From the NCBI GenBank assembly GCA_022113835.1, contig JAILWY010000004.1, positions 6,203,501 through 6,267,500 of the forward strand: a stretch of 64,000 bases of DNA, given 5' to 3'. The notes under the pieces are model-generated. The model did not search any database. It saw only the letters and a program-made list of their open reading frames with translations, and had not been told where the DNA came from. The DNA is from Atopsyche davidsoni (taxonomy: Eukaryota; Arthropoda; Insecta; Trichoptera; Hydrobiosidae). Below, one piece after another: positions 34,385-45,299 of the stretch; within the stretch, counting starts at the first letter, position 1, and each line of letters starts with the position of its first letter. Made by a program: the position numbers and the translations under genes.

Positions 34385-37300
34385 TAAGCAAAAGCAATCT
34401 CTGGATATTTATAATTGTAAAAGTAATGCATCCATTTAGTTAAAACTACCTCACAACTCACTTCATCATATATAGCTATTTATATTTTATTAATCCAACT
34501 TTCATATACGAGTAGTAGATATAATATTTTACATCATCCTTACAATCCTTACATCTTCTCAATCCCAATTATAAGCGCACGTCAATGTTTTAATTTTAAT
34601 TATATTTTCTACATAAATTTAATATTTGCACTTTATTTGAATACTTCAAATATTAACAATAAATTCAATCAAGCTATTTCTTTATGACATAATTTTTTAT
34701 AATTTTTGTGTAGATATTTCATGAAATAGCTTTTTAAAATATTAAAAGTTTAATGTACGCACACATTGTTCCCGTATCCGGTGGCCTCTGTTTTATTTCC
34801 TACATAATATAAACCGCTATGCATAGATGGCCGGGTACAGTGTATTAAAGTTTAAACCTTATATTATGCATGAGGCAGGTCTCACGTCGGCATATTTATA
34901 TTTAAATTATTTAAATTTCAAGGACGTCTTTATACGGGCAGCCCAAAGGCCCTGTCCTGAGGAAGTTGGCAATACGTTATATTTATGGAAGTGTGGTTAA
35001 CGCTTAATCCTTGGACTAAGCCACATTAAAACGTCTAGACAGATTAAACTGGAGACTAAGAAGTCTTGCGCGAGAGCGCCTGGTACAAATTATATAAATT
35101 ACGAATTTGCTGCGGTCGTGATTCAAAAACAAAGTTCAAAACACAGTGAGAGAGACGTGAATTTTTAACCGTGCTATTCTAAATGGTCTTCAATTAAAAA
35201 TGTGTTTACTTGCGTTTATTCCATTTCTAGTATCTAAATTCACTAAATCATATTTATACCCAAGGCTTAAATAAAATTGGCACAACAGTTTTTAGTAAAA
35301 TAATCTATTTATCAATTCCGTCAGATCAAATAAAAAAATGTTTAAATGTTTTTCGTTGTTTCATAACAAACTCACTTTTGTATAGAGAATCAAGTACCGG
35401 ATCGATTGCTTATATTATAGGTTTACTTTTCCTGCTTATAGGGCCTCAATTATTTCACAGTAATTTACAAAATATTTTTCATACCCAATACACAATAAAC
35501 TGAAAACACTTTTTTTTCATCATATTTTAAATGCCACGTTTTTTTAGAAGCACAAAGCGCCTGCGATGTCTTAGCATATCCAATATTGCTCAAATTTTCA
35601 TATCGGATGGGCGTAGAAGATGCGAATATTCTATTTTTACTAAAAATATACAAAAAATAGAAGACATCGCGTATTCAGGAAGAAAAGGTAGTCTGAAGAA
35701 CGTGCCCTGTTAAAATCGAGTTTCAAAGCCGTTTGTACGGAAAGCCTTCCAAAAATATAGCCGAAGCCTCCTCGCTGAGGCGGTGGCTGATAATCACGTG
35801 ATTGTTTGCGTCCGTGTCGGTGACAAGGGCGTAATGAGCCGTAGAAACAAAATTAATCACCCCCGAATAGGGGCGCGATTAGCTGCTACTGCTCCTGTGG
35901 GGGGAATCCCTTTTTATTATTGTGAAGATCGCCACTTACTTTTGGAGTTCTTGAGTGAAATATTTTCATAAATGATCAATTTTATGACAATAAAAATTAG
36001 AAAATACATTTCATAATTAATTTGCTATACTCGTGTAAATGGCTCACTAGTTCTTGGTGTACGCTTACAGATTATAGAGTAGTCTTTTTGAATATTATAA
36101 ATAATCTGAAGTAAAAAAACGAAGTGAATTTTATTGGAATCAGCAAATAACCCATAAAAAATATATTGAGCATCTAGATTGGAGGATTATTAAATATTTT
36201 AATATTCTGTTTGAAGTGTTGGCAGTAATGTTTATTATACATTTATTCAATATTTTTTTGACAGTATATACAAAATACTTCAAACCAATTAAGAAATGCA
36301 TTGAAAAAATACAGCGATCATATAAAAACGATATGATACATTAACATTAAATTTATTCTGTATCACACTTCATTTTTATTTTATAAAAATGTAAAATCGA
36401 AATAGTTTTTCTGTAAATTAGATTCTGTTGGCTGTACATAAATTTACATTTATATTAAAATACTACAGAAAATTTACAACGTTGATTGTTCACTACAATG
36501 TCCGCACTTTTTATGAGTGTTTGTAGATGGAAAAAATAGTCACTCTGTGAAATATTCTACCCCCGACGGGGAGCAGACCTGGCTGACAGAGGGATGTTTC
36601 ATTGACGGACAATATCATTACCTTTCGCTGTTTCCCTCCTGAAATACAGCGTCCCTTTCAACTCAATCATTCCTCGATTTACAAATGACATTTTGGGAAT
36701 TTACCGACTTTGCATCGAAATGATATATTTCGGGTTTGATAAATTATTGTAGGTGTAATCATTCAAAGTGCTGTTGCTCTTTGAATATAAATGTAGAGAT
36801 CGAAGTGTGCCTATGTCAGTAAGATTTTTTATTGCGTTTTTTTAATATTATTTATACTTTTATTGAATTGAAAAAGATGTCGGTAGGCCAGTATTTTTTC
36901 ATTTATTTTCACTTTCAAATTCAAATACTAAAACATGTCAGTCGATGTGAATATTGAAAGCATGTGTTTCAAGTTTCATTTATAATCACTTAATAATTAT
37001 TATACTACTCATAAAGATTTTGGTAAACACAATATCTATTTAGGGAATAGACTTATTCGTACTGAAAATGCGGATATGTAAAATATTCAATAATTGACAT
37101 ATGTAATAAGAAGCTTACTTTTGTCGATTATTTTTATAACTTCAAAAAGTAAATTTTTTTTTTTTTAAATAGTAGGTGAAAAGTGGTAATAATGAATTTT
37201 AAAAGAACAACGAAATATAATTTATCATTGAGAGCTGCACTTTTAAGGAACAACCTACTATAAAAAATTTGTTTTAAAAAAATATTATTGCTCAGTCATA

Positions 37301-38580
37301 TTTCTTTATAAAGTGATATTAAATACTACTTGTATTTTTGGAGTTTAAACAATAATAAATTACAGAAAATAGTAAGGCCATAAATTTTGAAAATTTATGG
37401 GAAAAAGTTTAGCGTCAGGTAACAAATATTTATTGCGATTTCTAAAAATATTTTCAAAGGCATTTATGATAGTTTATTGTTAACGTAGCGACGATGTTAC
37501 ATTTTCTCAGATACAGCAGGATTCTGAAGTTGTTTCAACGAGATCAATAAATCATCCCCTGGACTGGTTGCGGTGGTAGAAGCTCGCGTGCGTTTCACAA
37601 TGTAATGAGCCTCATCTGTCAGGACAGGTGTTTTCAGTTTTCAGTTTGCACAAGTTATTGTTGGCCGGGTCGCCGCACGAACCCTCCCTTCCCTAGCAGC
37701 GGAAAATCCGAACAAAGCCTGATAACATCATTTTGTATAGCACTCATGCAATGTTATTCTTTACAAAATATATAATTTAATTTAATTATGAAATAATGTT
37801 TAATACCATACAAAATTTTACCAATAAAGTTTATAAATACTTTTTTTAAGAAAACACTTTAAAAGCATAAATAGTAAAATACGACGTGAAATCACCATAT
37901 ATCCAAGCAATAAATAAAATTACCATAACCAAATAGCACATTTCAGTGCATATTGTTAGTTATGAGTATTCGTTCTACACTCTGCAGACAAAAGAACTTT
38001 AATGTAGTTTTTGTGGCAAAAATAAATTAGATAATATTCTTTTGGACAAAATAATATGTTTTTGTTCACAAAACACTGTTGTTTAACGAAATAAAAAAAA
38101 CATAAATGGTTGAACCTTTTGATTTTATTCAATATGTTTATATATATATTAATTAGTACCCGCGTTTGAAATGGCAGAAGATAACAACACAATGAATCGC
38201 AAATTCATTAAAAAAAAACACCAGCTGTGGAAATTTACGAACATTTTTATACAGCACGGTATTAATAATAATTAAAATAATTTTCAAGTCTCTTTATTTA
38301 TTAATTTGGTAAATTCACAATAGTTGTTATGACTACGGTTGTAACGTGGTTTGTAGCTATCCTCTAATATAAAATATACAAACATACGCTTAAATACACC
38401 AAACGGAAAAATGGTAACAATAGTTCAGATGAGGGTTGGGATTATAATCCAATTTAAAATAAAACATGTTTTCACTTCTTCTTGGAGTCACTTGCATTTT
38501 TGATGATTTAAGGGTATTACATGCTGCGACATTGTAAGATTTTATTTGATAGATATTATTGATGGATATTTTGTATATTC
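34385..38580. other. AT-rich non-coding DNA with several GC-richer islands
   Basis: No gene supported. Islands lie at 34,920-35,090, 35,700-35,930, 36,540-36,720 and 37,540-37,720. They are 150-250 bp, show no consistent reading frame and no transposon ends, and could be regulatory. The rest is AT-rich filler. Confidence 0.4.
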
Positions 38581-38591
38581 TGTTAGTTAAT

Positions 38592-38638
38592 TCTGCATCT
38601 GATGATGATTAGGTTATAGTCGAAACTAGTTATGCTGA
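38592..38638 (+). ncRNA. Hammerhead ribozyme motif, plus strand
   Basis: Stem I 5' side TCTGCAT (38,592-38,598); core CTGATGA (38,599-38,605); one extra T; stem II GATTA (38,607-38,611) pairing with TAGTC (38,617-38,621) around the loop GGTTA; GAAA (38,622-38,625); palindrome ACTAGT (38,625-38,630) as stem III; T at position 17 (GUU triplet); then ATGCTGA (38,632-38,638). The last pairs with TCTGCAT at six of seven positions. All invariant core bases are present. It has the fullest stem I in the window. The downstream tail contains aataaataaac and an A run at 38,667-38,681, consistent with a retroposed RNA end. Known relatives are the minimal hammerheads of Penelope-like retroelements. Cleavage is predicted after 38,631. 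Confidence 0.75.
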
Positions 38639-38735
38639 AAATAAATAAACTCATGTGAAGGATACAAAAAAAAAAAAAAATCATTTATCAATAATATGGA
38701 TCTTCACCGAGCAAATGCCTTGTCTATCAATTGTA
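38639..38735 (+). repeat. Tail of the 38.6-kb hammerhead repeat
   Basis: The tail gaaaataaataaac, catgtgaagga, an A run, then atggatcttcacc and caaatgccttgtc follows the ribozyme. The same ordered words occur at 18,678-18,757. This shared extent beyond the ribozyme shows that both loci derive from one mobile unit rather than from convergent motif matches. Confidence 0.7.
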
Positions 38736-38789
38736 CATTGGTGCTATATTAATAAAGATCAACGTTGTTTTTAAACACGAGCAATTGGG

Positions 38790-39070
38790 CCATAAACAAG
38801 CGTGCAATCCCTACAAAATCATTATCGCAGCCGGGGTGAGAAGGATGGCTGCGCCGCCATTATAAATGTTTCAATTAATTTGGATGAATATGCTCTGGGG
38901 CGGTATTTATTTCACGGTGCAGCAGGAGACGACAAATTGCGCGGAGACGTCGCGATGCACGGCGACAGTGCAATCAATAATGCAGCTCCTCCTCTGCAGC
39001 CGGGGGTCTAAGCCTGCAGACGCTCGTGGTTACCAAATATTTATGACCTCGCTACTCCGAGCTTAATCGA
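38790..39070. other. GC-richer island with developmental-type binding words
   Basis: The island contains ggccataaa (Abd-B-like), cgccgccattataa (Pho/YY1-like core) and caattaattt words. Two overlapping plus-strand frames (69 and 66 codons) have no known domain. A regulatory role is speculative. Confidence 0.25.
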
Positions 39071-39224
39071 AAGCGTAAGACGCAAAAACGACTGAAACGT
39101 TTCAATTATTTTTCGCCGGAAAACACGGTTCTCGCGATTGAAAAACCACTGAAATACAAGTTATAATATTCATGGCTTTTTACAGTTTATATATACAAGT
39201 TTCAGTATTTATTACTGTAAAAAG

Positions 39225-39805
39225 TTTCCCTCTCCCCATAGGAGGTTGGTGATCATTTCCTTGAACTTCTCTATATCCTGGGGCAGTCTCACCAATCCGG
39301 CTGCATTTCCGATCTCCAGCCACGTGAACTTCCTTCTTGCAATGGCCCTTTTTCTTTAGAGGATGCCATACTTATTGTTAGGAAAAATGTGGCCAAAATA
39401 GGAGACCTTTCGCTTCTTTACCAACGTCAAGAGTTTCTTTTCTTTGCGCATTCTGTGCAAGACTCCATCTTTTAGACGTGGTCAACCCATGATATCTCCC
39501 ATGATACTCATGTATTCTCCTATACTGCCACATTTCAAACGCTATAAATCTTCAACTTCACAAAGGAGAACTGCGACGACATAACACTTAGTGAATCTCT
39601 ATCGATATTTCAGGGTTATGTCTCTTGAGCATAGAACTTTCCTCAAATTATTGAATGTACTGCGTGCTATCTCAATCCTCACTTTGATTTCCTGGTCAGG
39701 ATCCCAGTTCTCATTCAACCAACTGCCCAAATACTTGAATCTTTTTACTCTCTCCACTAATTTATTGTCAATAAAGATATTGAAGTTGTCGATCTACTCT
39801 TGTTT
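39225..39805 (-). pseudogene. LINE reverse-transcriptase C-terminal relic
   Basis: Minus-strand conceptual translation from 39,779 gives VERVKRFKYLGSWLNENWD, then EIKVRIEIARSTFNNLRKVL, a stop in KYR-stop-RF, VVAVLL, AFEMWQYRRI and, after a frameshift, VLHRMRKEKKLL and VSYFGHIF; then a stop after NNKYGIL and finally ARRKFTWLEI. This order (VKxFKYLGS, EIxxRIxxA, AFEMWxYRRM, RKxxYFGHI) is the region downstream of the reverse transcriptase palm in endonuclease-reverse transcriptase LINEs. At least two stops and two frameshifts make it a dead fragment. The polymerase and endonuclease domains are absent; upstream lies a family A copy instead. Confidence 0.85.
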
Positions 39806-39939
39806 TGATTAACTCTAAAAATTCCTTATAGGTAAAGCAAAAGTATACTCCGAACACTTAAATTTACTTGCAGATAACAATTTTTTTTGACTGTGAGCGA
39901 TTTTGCTACAAGGTCTAGCAAGAAGTTAACTTATCTTCT

Positions 39940-40245
39940 TCATCAAATGCCTCTCCTCAGAATGCCAGTGTACACGGTTTTCTAAGAGAGAAATGGTCCT
40001 TCGACACCGCAGTTTTATATTGGAAGGAAAAGTTTGAGTATTGCTGCTGCCCAATAGTATTAATATATAATCCTTTCCTTACAAAGCTCTGGCATTTAGA
40101 TCTGATACTCATTCTGCAGCAGGCTACAGAAACAATAGCAGGAGCCATCCCAGCTCGACAAGGTACTTCCAGAGCACATACTTCCACAATCATTCCAAGT
40201 TCACTACTCTATTACCGATCCATGTAGCATAAGCTACAGAATGGG
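39940..40245 (-). repeat. Interspersed repeat family A, copy 2
   Basis: The most complete copy. On the minus strand it reads ggatcggtaatagagtag ... gtgctctggaagtacc ... gtagcctgctgca ... attgggcagcag ... ttagaaaacc ... ctgaggagaggca and tttgatgaagaag. It joins the left-hand block shared with 8,285-8,550 to the right-hand block shared with 9,171-9,250, 11,425-11,520, 20,214-20,295 and 51,590-51,660, proving these belong to one family. The 78-codon minus frame here is repeat-derived. The LINE relic begins about 135 bp further on in the same orientation. Confidence 0.75.
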
Positions 40246-40249
40246 TAGA

Positions 40250-43200
40250 GCGGGGAGGAGTTACTTATAATATTGATTAATATAATGCTTATGCTAACTC
40301 AATAGTTATAAATAAACACATGTTTATGAAAATTCGTTTGCTATTTTACTATTTTAAATCCGCTCCATATTGGGAAATGGTAATATGCAACTGATTGTTT
40401 TAAATGCTGTGTTCTCATAAAATATGTTAGCACTATTATTTGGGGTTATCTGAACTGAATATTTGAAATTCATATTAAATTGAAATTGCTGTTATATTTT
40501 AATACCGATAATAAACTATAACACGAATAAAGTGAAGTAATATACAAAACAAAGCATGAAATTTTCAAATGCAATAATAATCTCAACAATTCATTAATTA
40601 TATAACAGATTTTTAGCACCCTCAGTTCATAAAAATAAATTATGTACTGGAGAAAATGCTTGGCTTTTTTCTCTGTCTCCGTGTTTATTCTGGAGGGTAG
40701 TATAGAGATAAAACAAATAACTGTAAATATCATGTACTATATATCGGGTAATGTTAAGAAAGATATGAGATAAAACTCTTCGAAAAAAAAATATTTGTAT
40801 AAAATAAAGGATATGTAAAATATAGTACTACGTCGATCATGTTATTTGCATTGAATTCATGTATATCAGAGTGCAAACAATACAATACAATGAGTTTTGC
40901 TCAAGTGTAAGCTGTTTGTAGAGGGTTGCACAAAAGAGGATTATAAAAATGGTGTACGAATAGCTGTAGAAACATTGCTAAGGAACAAATTACCTCTATC
41001 AATATTATTCTATTCAAAATTCTAACAAACGCTCATATCTCCACTAAATTTCAAATAAAGTTAGTTATTGTAAAAATGAATTTTTCCCTCGTTCGCTTCC
41101 GTCAATGTATGTAATCGTTTTTTTTTTTGAAGTATTTTTGTTCATCAAGAAAGCTTGAATGTCGAAGACTAAACCAATCATATCTAAAAGTTAGAAAAAA
41201 TATGTAAAAATATTCTCAAATCTCATGTTGAAGAAGACTGAAGACATCTGGACTCAACTCGTTTTTATCCACCAATTCTAAAACTTGAGTTTAGCTAGAG
41301 TCAAGCAAATAAACCGCAATGCTGATTACTAAAAATGAACTTTTTGTGTCTACACGTTTTTTTTGTAAAATATTCAATATAACGTAGTCTCAAATTGGAC
41401 AGTGAACGGGCAAGCCTATTTGCAGCTTTCCTTACTTTTCGTGTCTTTATTTGCATGCAACTTGCCTGGTTAATTGCTTCCCTGACTTTTACTTGCAGCC
41501 TGAAAGGTTTGCAATTTATAGAATAAAACACTCCCAATATTCTAGCATCCGCCTTGAGCGGCCGACGTGGGGGAGGGTTACTCAGCCACTTTCAGGCTGA
41601 AAAACTTCATCAAAGAGATAGCAAGACCGGAATACTTGAGCGGAAATTCAACTTATGTAGCAACAGTAATAATATTTAAGCTAACATGCTCTAGTTGAAC
41701 GATTTTTCAATTTAATACAACATAAATACGTTGGCTAGTTGATTCACTGTTTTAACCATTAATTCTTAGTCAAAAGTTCCTAGTTTTATTTTGGTCATGA
41801 AAAGTTAATCTCAGACTGAAACAATTAGACTTGCGTCTGTTTCAATTTGGTTGAGAAAAATTTATATTAAATTTGTCGGCACAAATAAATAGTAACACTA
41901 ATATTGAGAAATAATAACATGTCTTTTTAAGTAGATTTATTTGCATTATACAAGATAATTTCAAACTTGTAGTTACCCTATCATGCTACAATTGAGTTTC
42001 TTGTATGTATATTGTTTTAACAATTATGCGCCATGCTTAGTTTCGGAAGAAATATAAATATTTAATTTTGTAAAATATATATTTTCACGTTTAATGTATT
42101 TAAACTATATTAGACATGAAATGTCAGTAGTATGTAATGAGTTTCACAATTTTTTTTGTATTGCCTTTATTTTTCAGTTTTAAAAACCTTATTACTGAAC
42201 TGCTGATCCAAATTATGTTTAGTTTGATCGTGCGTATTGTTTTATATAAGAACGCATTAAGATTCTGTATATACCGTGCTACTACGTAAATTATTCTTAT
42301 ATTCATTTACAAAAAAAGTTTACGTCAAAATATATATTTAAGTTGTTATTTGTTTATTATTAAAGTTCCTTAAGTTGTTTTCATTTAAACTTCGGAAAGA
42401 ACAAAACAAGCGAAATATATTTTAGTCAAATACTTTGCCTGTTTTTTAAACAGCTTGGCCAGAGACTTAAATTCACTTCGGTGTACAAACATCTATCATG
42501 CCTTCCTATTCTGTATTAGTTTGTAGTTAACTTTCATCTCACGTAGTTAGAAAGAGAGTGTTGCTAAAGTTAGCCTTTCTCGCTCCTTATTTGCCAATTA
42601 TGCTTCTTAAAGCTTTGCGCCAACTAGCCTGCCATCCTGGGGAATAACGCGGTAGCTCTCAAACATAACAAAAAGTTGGTATACCGCTGCGTAATAATGT
42701 GTTCAAAAATAGTCATCTCTCCGTTTTCACTCAAAAATATATCAACTTGAGTAATTTTAAGCCACTATGAGATACCCACACTCAAAGATATTGCGCAATG
42801 GTTATTAAAATAAACAATATTTGAGTTATCGATAAACTCATAAAATAACTAAATGCTCGATCATCGACTGATACTGAAACTTTATGGTGTGTATCTTTAA
42901 TTAAAGATTATATGACAGAACTTCTGAAGATGAGTCGTTGTGGATTTTTTTTATTAAATCAATGTTTAATGAGTCTTATTGATGGTCAATAAAATAATCT
43001 CCATCCCCTAAACTTGCAGTTTAACGTGGTAAGTTTAGGTTTTTCGACTATTCGTTAAAAGCTCTATCGAATAACATGTTGATCATCAATTTTCAAAAAT
43101 CCTCCGCATCCACGTATTGGGGTATATTATACATTTTTCATGGCGTTAAACCGGAATTGATGCTTATTTTTAAGACCTATAAATCATCCGGGTAGACCTC

Positions 43201-45265
43201 AATAGGGGTGGTCCTGTAGAGTCACCAGGCAGCGACCCCTGCACTATTAATTTCCACCCTTCCTAAATCAACCCTCGAGTCCAGAGTTAGAATTCGATTT
43301 ATCGCAGTGCTACCATTTGCACGATTCACAGCGCGGAAAAATCTGACAACTCTCCCCTTATGAATTTTCCAGGCGCGCGCTCAATTTTCTTTATTTACCC
43401 AAGTTTGACACAGCGGTTTTTAAATATTTCAATTGCTTTCTGTTTTCAGTGTAATTTTCTTATCAGCGACGGATAATTTTTAATCGGAAAAATATACCAA
43501 AAAAACATTATGTAAGTTGATATACAAACCTTGTGATATAATCAAGTGGAAAAAATTGAATTTTTTTAAAAAGATACTACACAAATATTTTTTCAACATT
43601 TTATAGTGAAACTCTTGAAATTATAATAACTTTATTTATTTTCGCTGTCAATTATTTTCTCGACAAATTATCGTAAAATTTTTAATGCTTTTCCATTTTT
43701 TAATCTGTTTATTCAACTAGTTTTGCAAACATGCTTATTTGATATTTTCAAGCAAGTAAAACTTATCGTGTAAAAAGATAACAAGCGAGAACGTCACATA
43801 ATATATATATTATTAGGAAATTCCACGAAGTAGTCTCTGTTAAAAGTACCTAATATTTTACCAATTATCGTATTTCATGTTCGTATTCAGTTCCAAAAAT
43901 AGAAAAAAAATGCACAACAATATGAACAGCACGTTCAAGAGTAAAAGGATTTTAAATAACCGCGGCACTTGGAAGTCCCACCTTCTTCCATTCACCGAGA
44001 AATCTTCGTTGTAAGAATGTAAGAACTCTTTAGAATTCCAACAAAAGTGAATCGCAACCTCCCACCACGAATTAAGGTTCACTGTGCTCGTCGTAGAGCG
44101 ACATTGCTAGCATTTTTCACAATACTGTAAGACCAAAGATCGGTCTTAGATATTATGTTTCATTTATAGCCTTATCAAAAATAAAAAATAAAATAATCCA
44201 ACGCAACGACTGAAAACCTGAAATTCGCGCTGTTTTCATTCGATTCAATACTCTACTATGAGGTATGCGAAAAATATGCAAATTGACATCGTGTACGTCT
44301 AGTTATTAGGAATTATGCAACTGCATTAAATAAAACACAATTCACAAATAAAAATATAAATAATAATAATAGAAAAATTTAAAAAATTGTATCAATAAGA
44401 TGGTTTAGGTTTATTGCATACACAATATACCTGTTCGGATAAAAAAATTAGTAAATATTGGTAAAGCAAAATCGGTATTATATTTTACTTTGGTATCTTG
44501 ATTGCACTTTTAAATCAGAAGCGTTCGTATTAAATTTTAAGATGGATTATTCTCATAAGTATCTGCAATAATACTCCAATATTCCCGTTGTCATATTTTC
44601 ACATTCTGCTCTTTGTTTCGTGATCGATATTTATGAACTCGCTTCATTTGATATAATAGTGCATTCTCATGGTAGGTACTAAGAATGAGTATTAATGGAT
44701 ATTTTGATGTATTCTGACAATGCAACTACACTATACTGAAAAGCACTTCGCAGTTGTTCTTTATTTTGTTCTTCTGAAACGAAAGCTTACTCTCTTAGCT
44801 TTTTTCTAAAAAGCTTAAATCCTACACTCTTAATGGAAATAAAATATTAAAGTCGTTGATAAGTGTAAATTGTTATATAAACCAACTGAAGTTCACCATA
44901 CTTATAAAAATAGTACAATCGGGTTAATTTCATCTGTATACCCATTATAAAAATTCAATCCACTATTATATATTTATCTAAAAAATAATAATAATTTTGA
45001 TGTTCTTGATGATGAATAATGACTATGAAGTTTTTGAATAGTTTTGATTGTTTATTAAATTGATAAAACTGCATTCAAACAATTTATTATATTTTTATAT
45101 TGAAAAAATGTTTTATTTTTTTCAATATATACGTCCTTTTTTGAAATTATTATAAAATACATATTAAATTTGTATCAAAGTACAAAGTTGTTTTCCACAC
45201 TAACTAGTGATTTGTTTGAAATATGCTAAAAAAATATACTAACACATACTTTAATTTCTTTAATA
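40250..45265. other. AT-rich non-coding DNA with a few GC-richer patches
   Basis: Patches at 41,400-41,600, 42,560-42,670 and 43,180-43,400 have no recognisable coding or repeat content. Nothing else is supported. Confidence 0.45.
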
Positions 45266-45270
45266 AAAAA

Positions 45271-45292
45271 GTTGTAGCGGAATAGCTACAAC
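45271..45292. repeat. Perfect small hairpin
   Basis: GTTGTAGC and its exact complement GCTACAAC flank a six-base loop. It lies at the edge of a GC-richer patch (45,290-45,450). No gene end is known nearby, so a terminator role cannot be claimed. Confidence 0.6.
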
Positions 45293-45299
45293 CGTTTCA

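Noticed and set aside
45005..45030. TTGATGATGAATAATGAC as a hammerhead core
   Set aside because: No paired stem II and no GAAAC within range.
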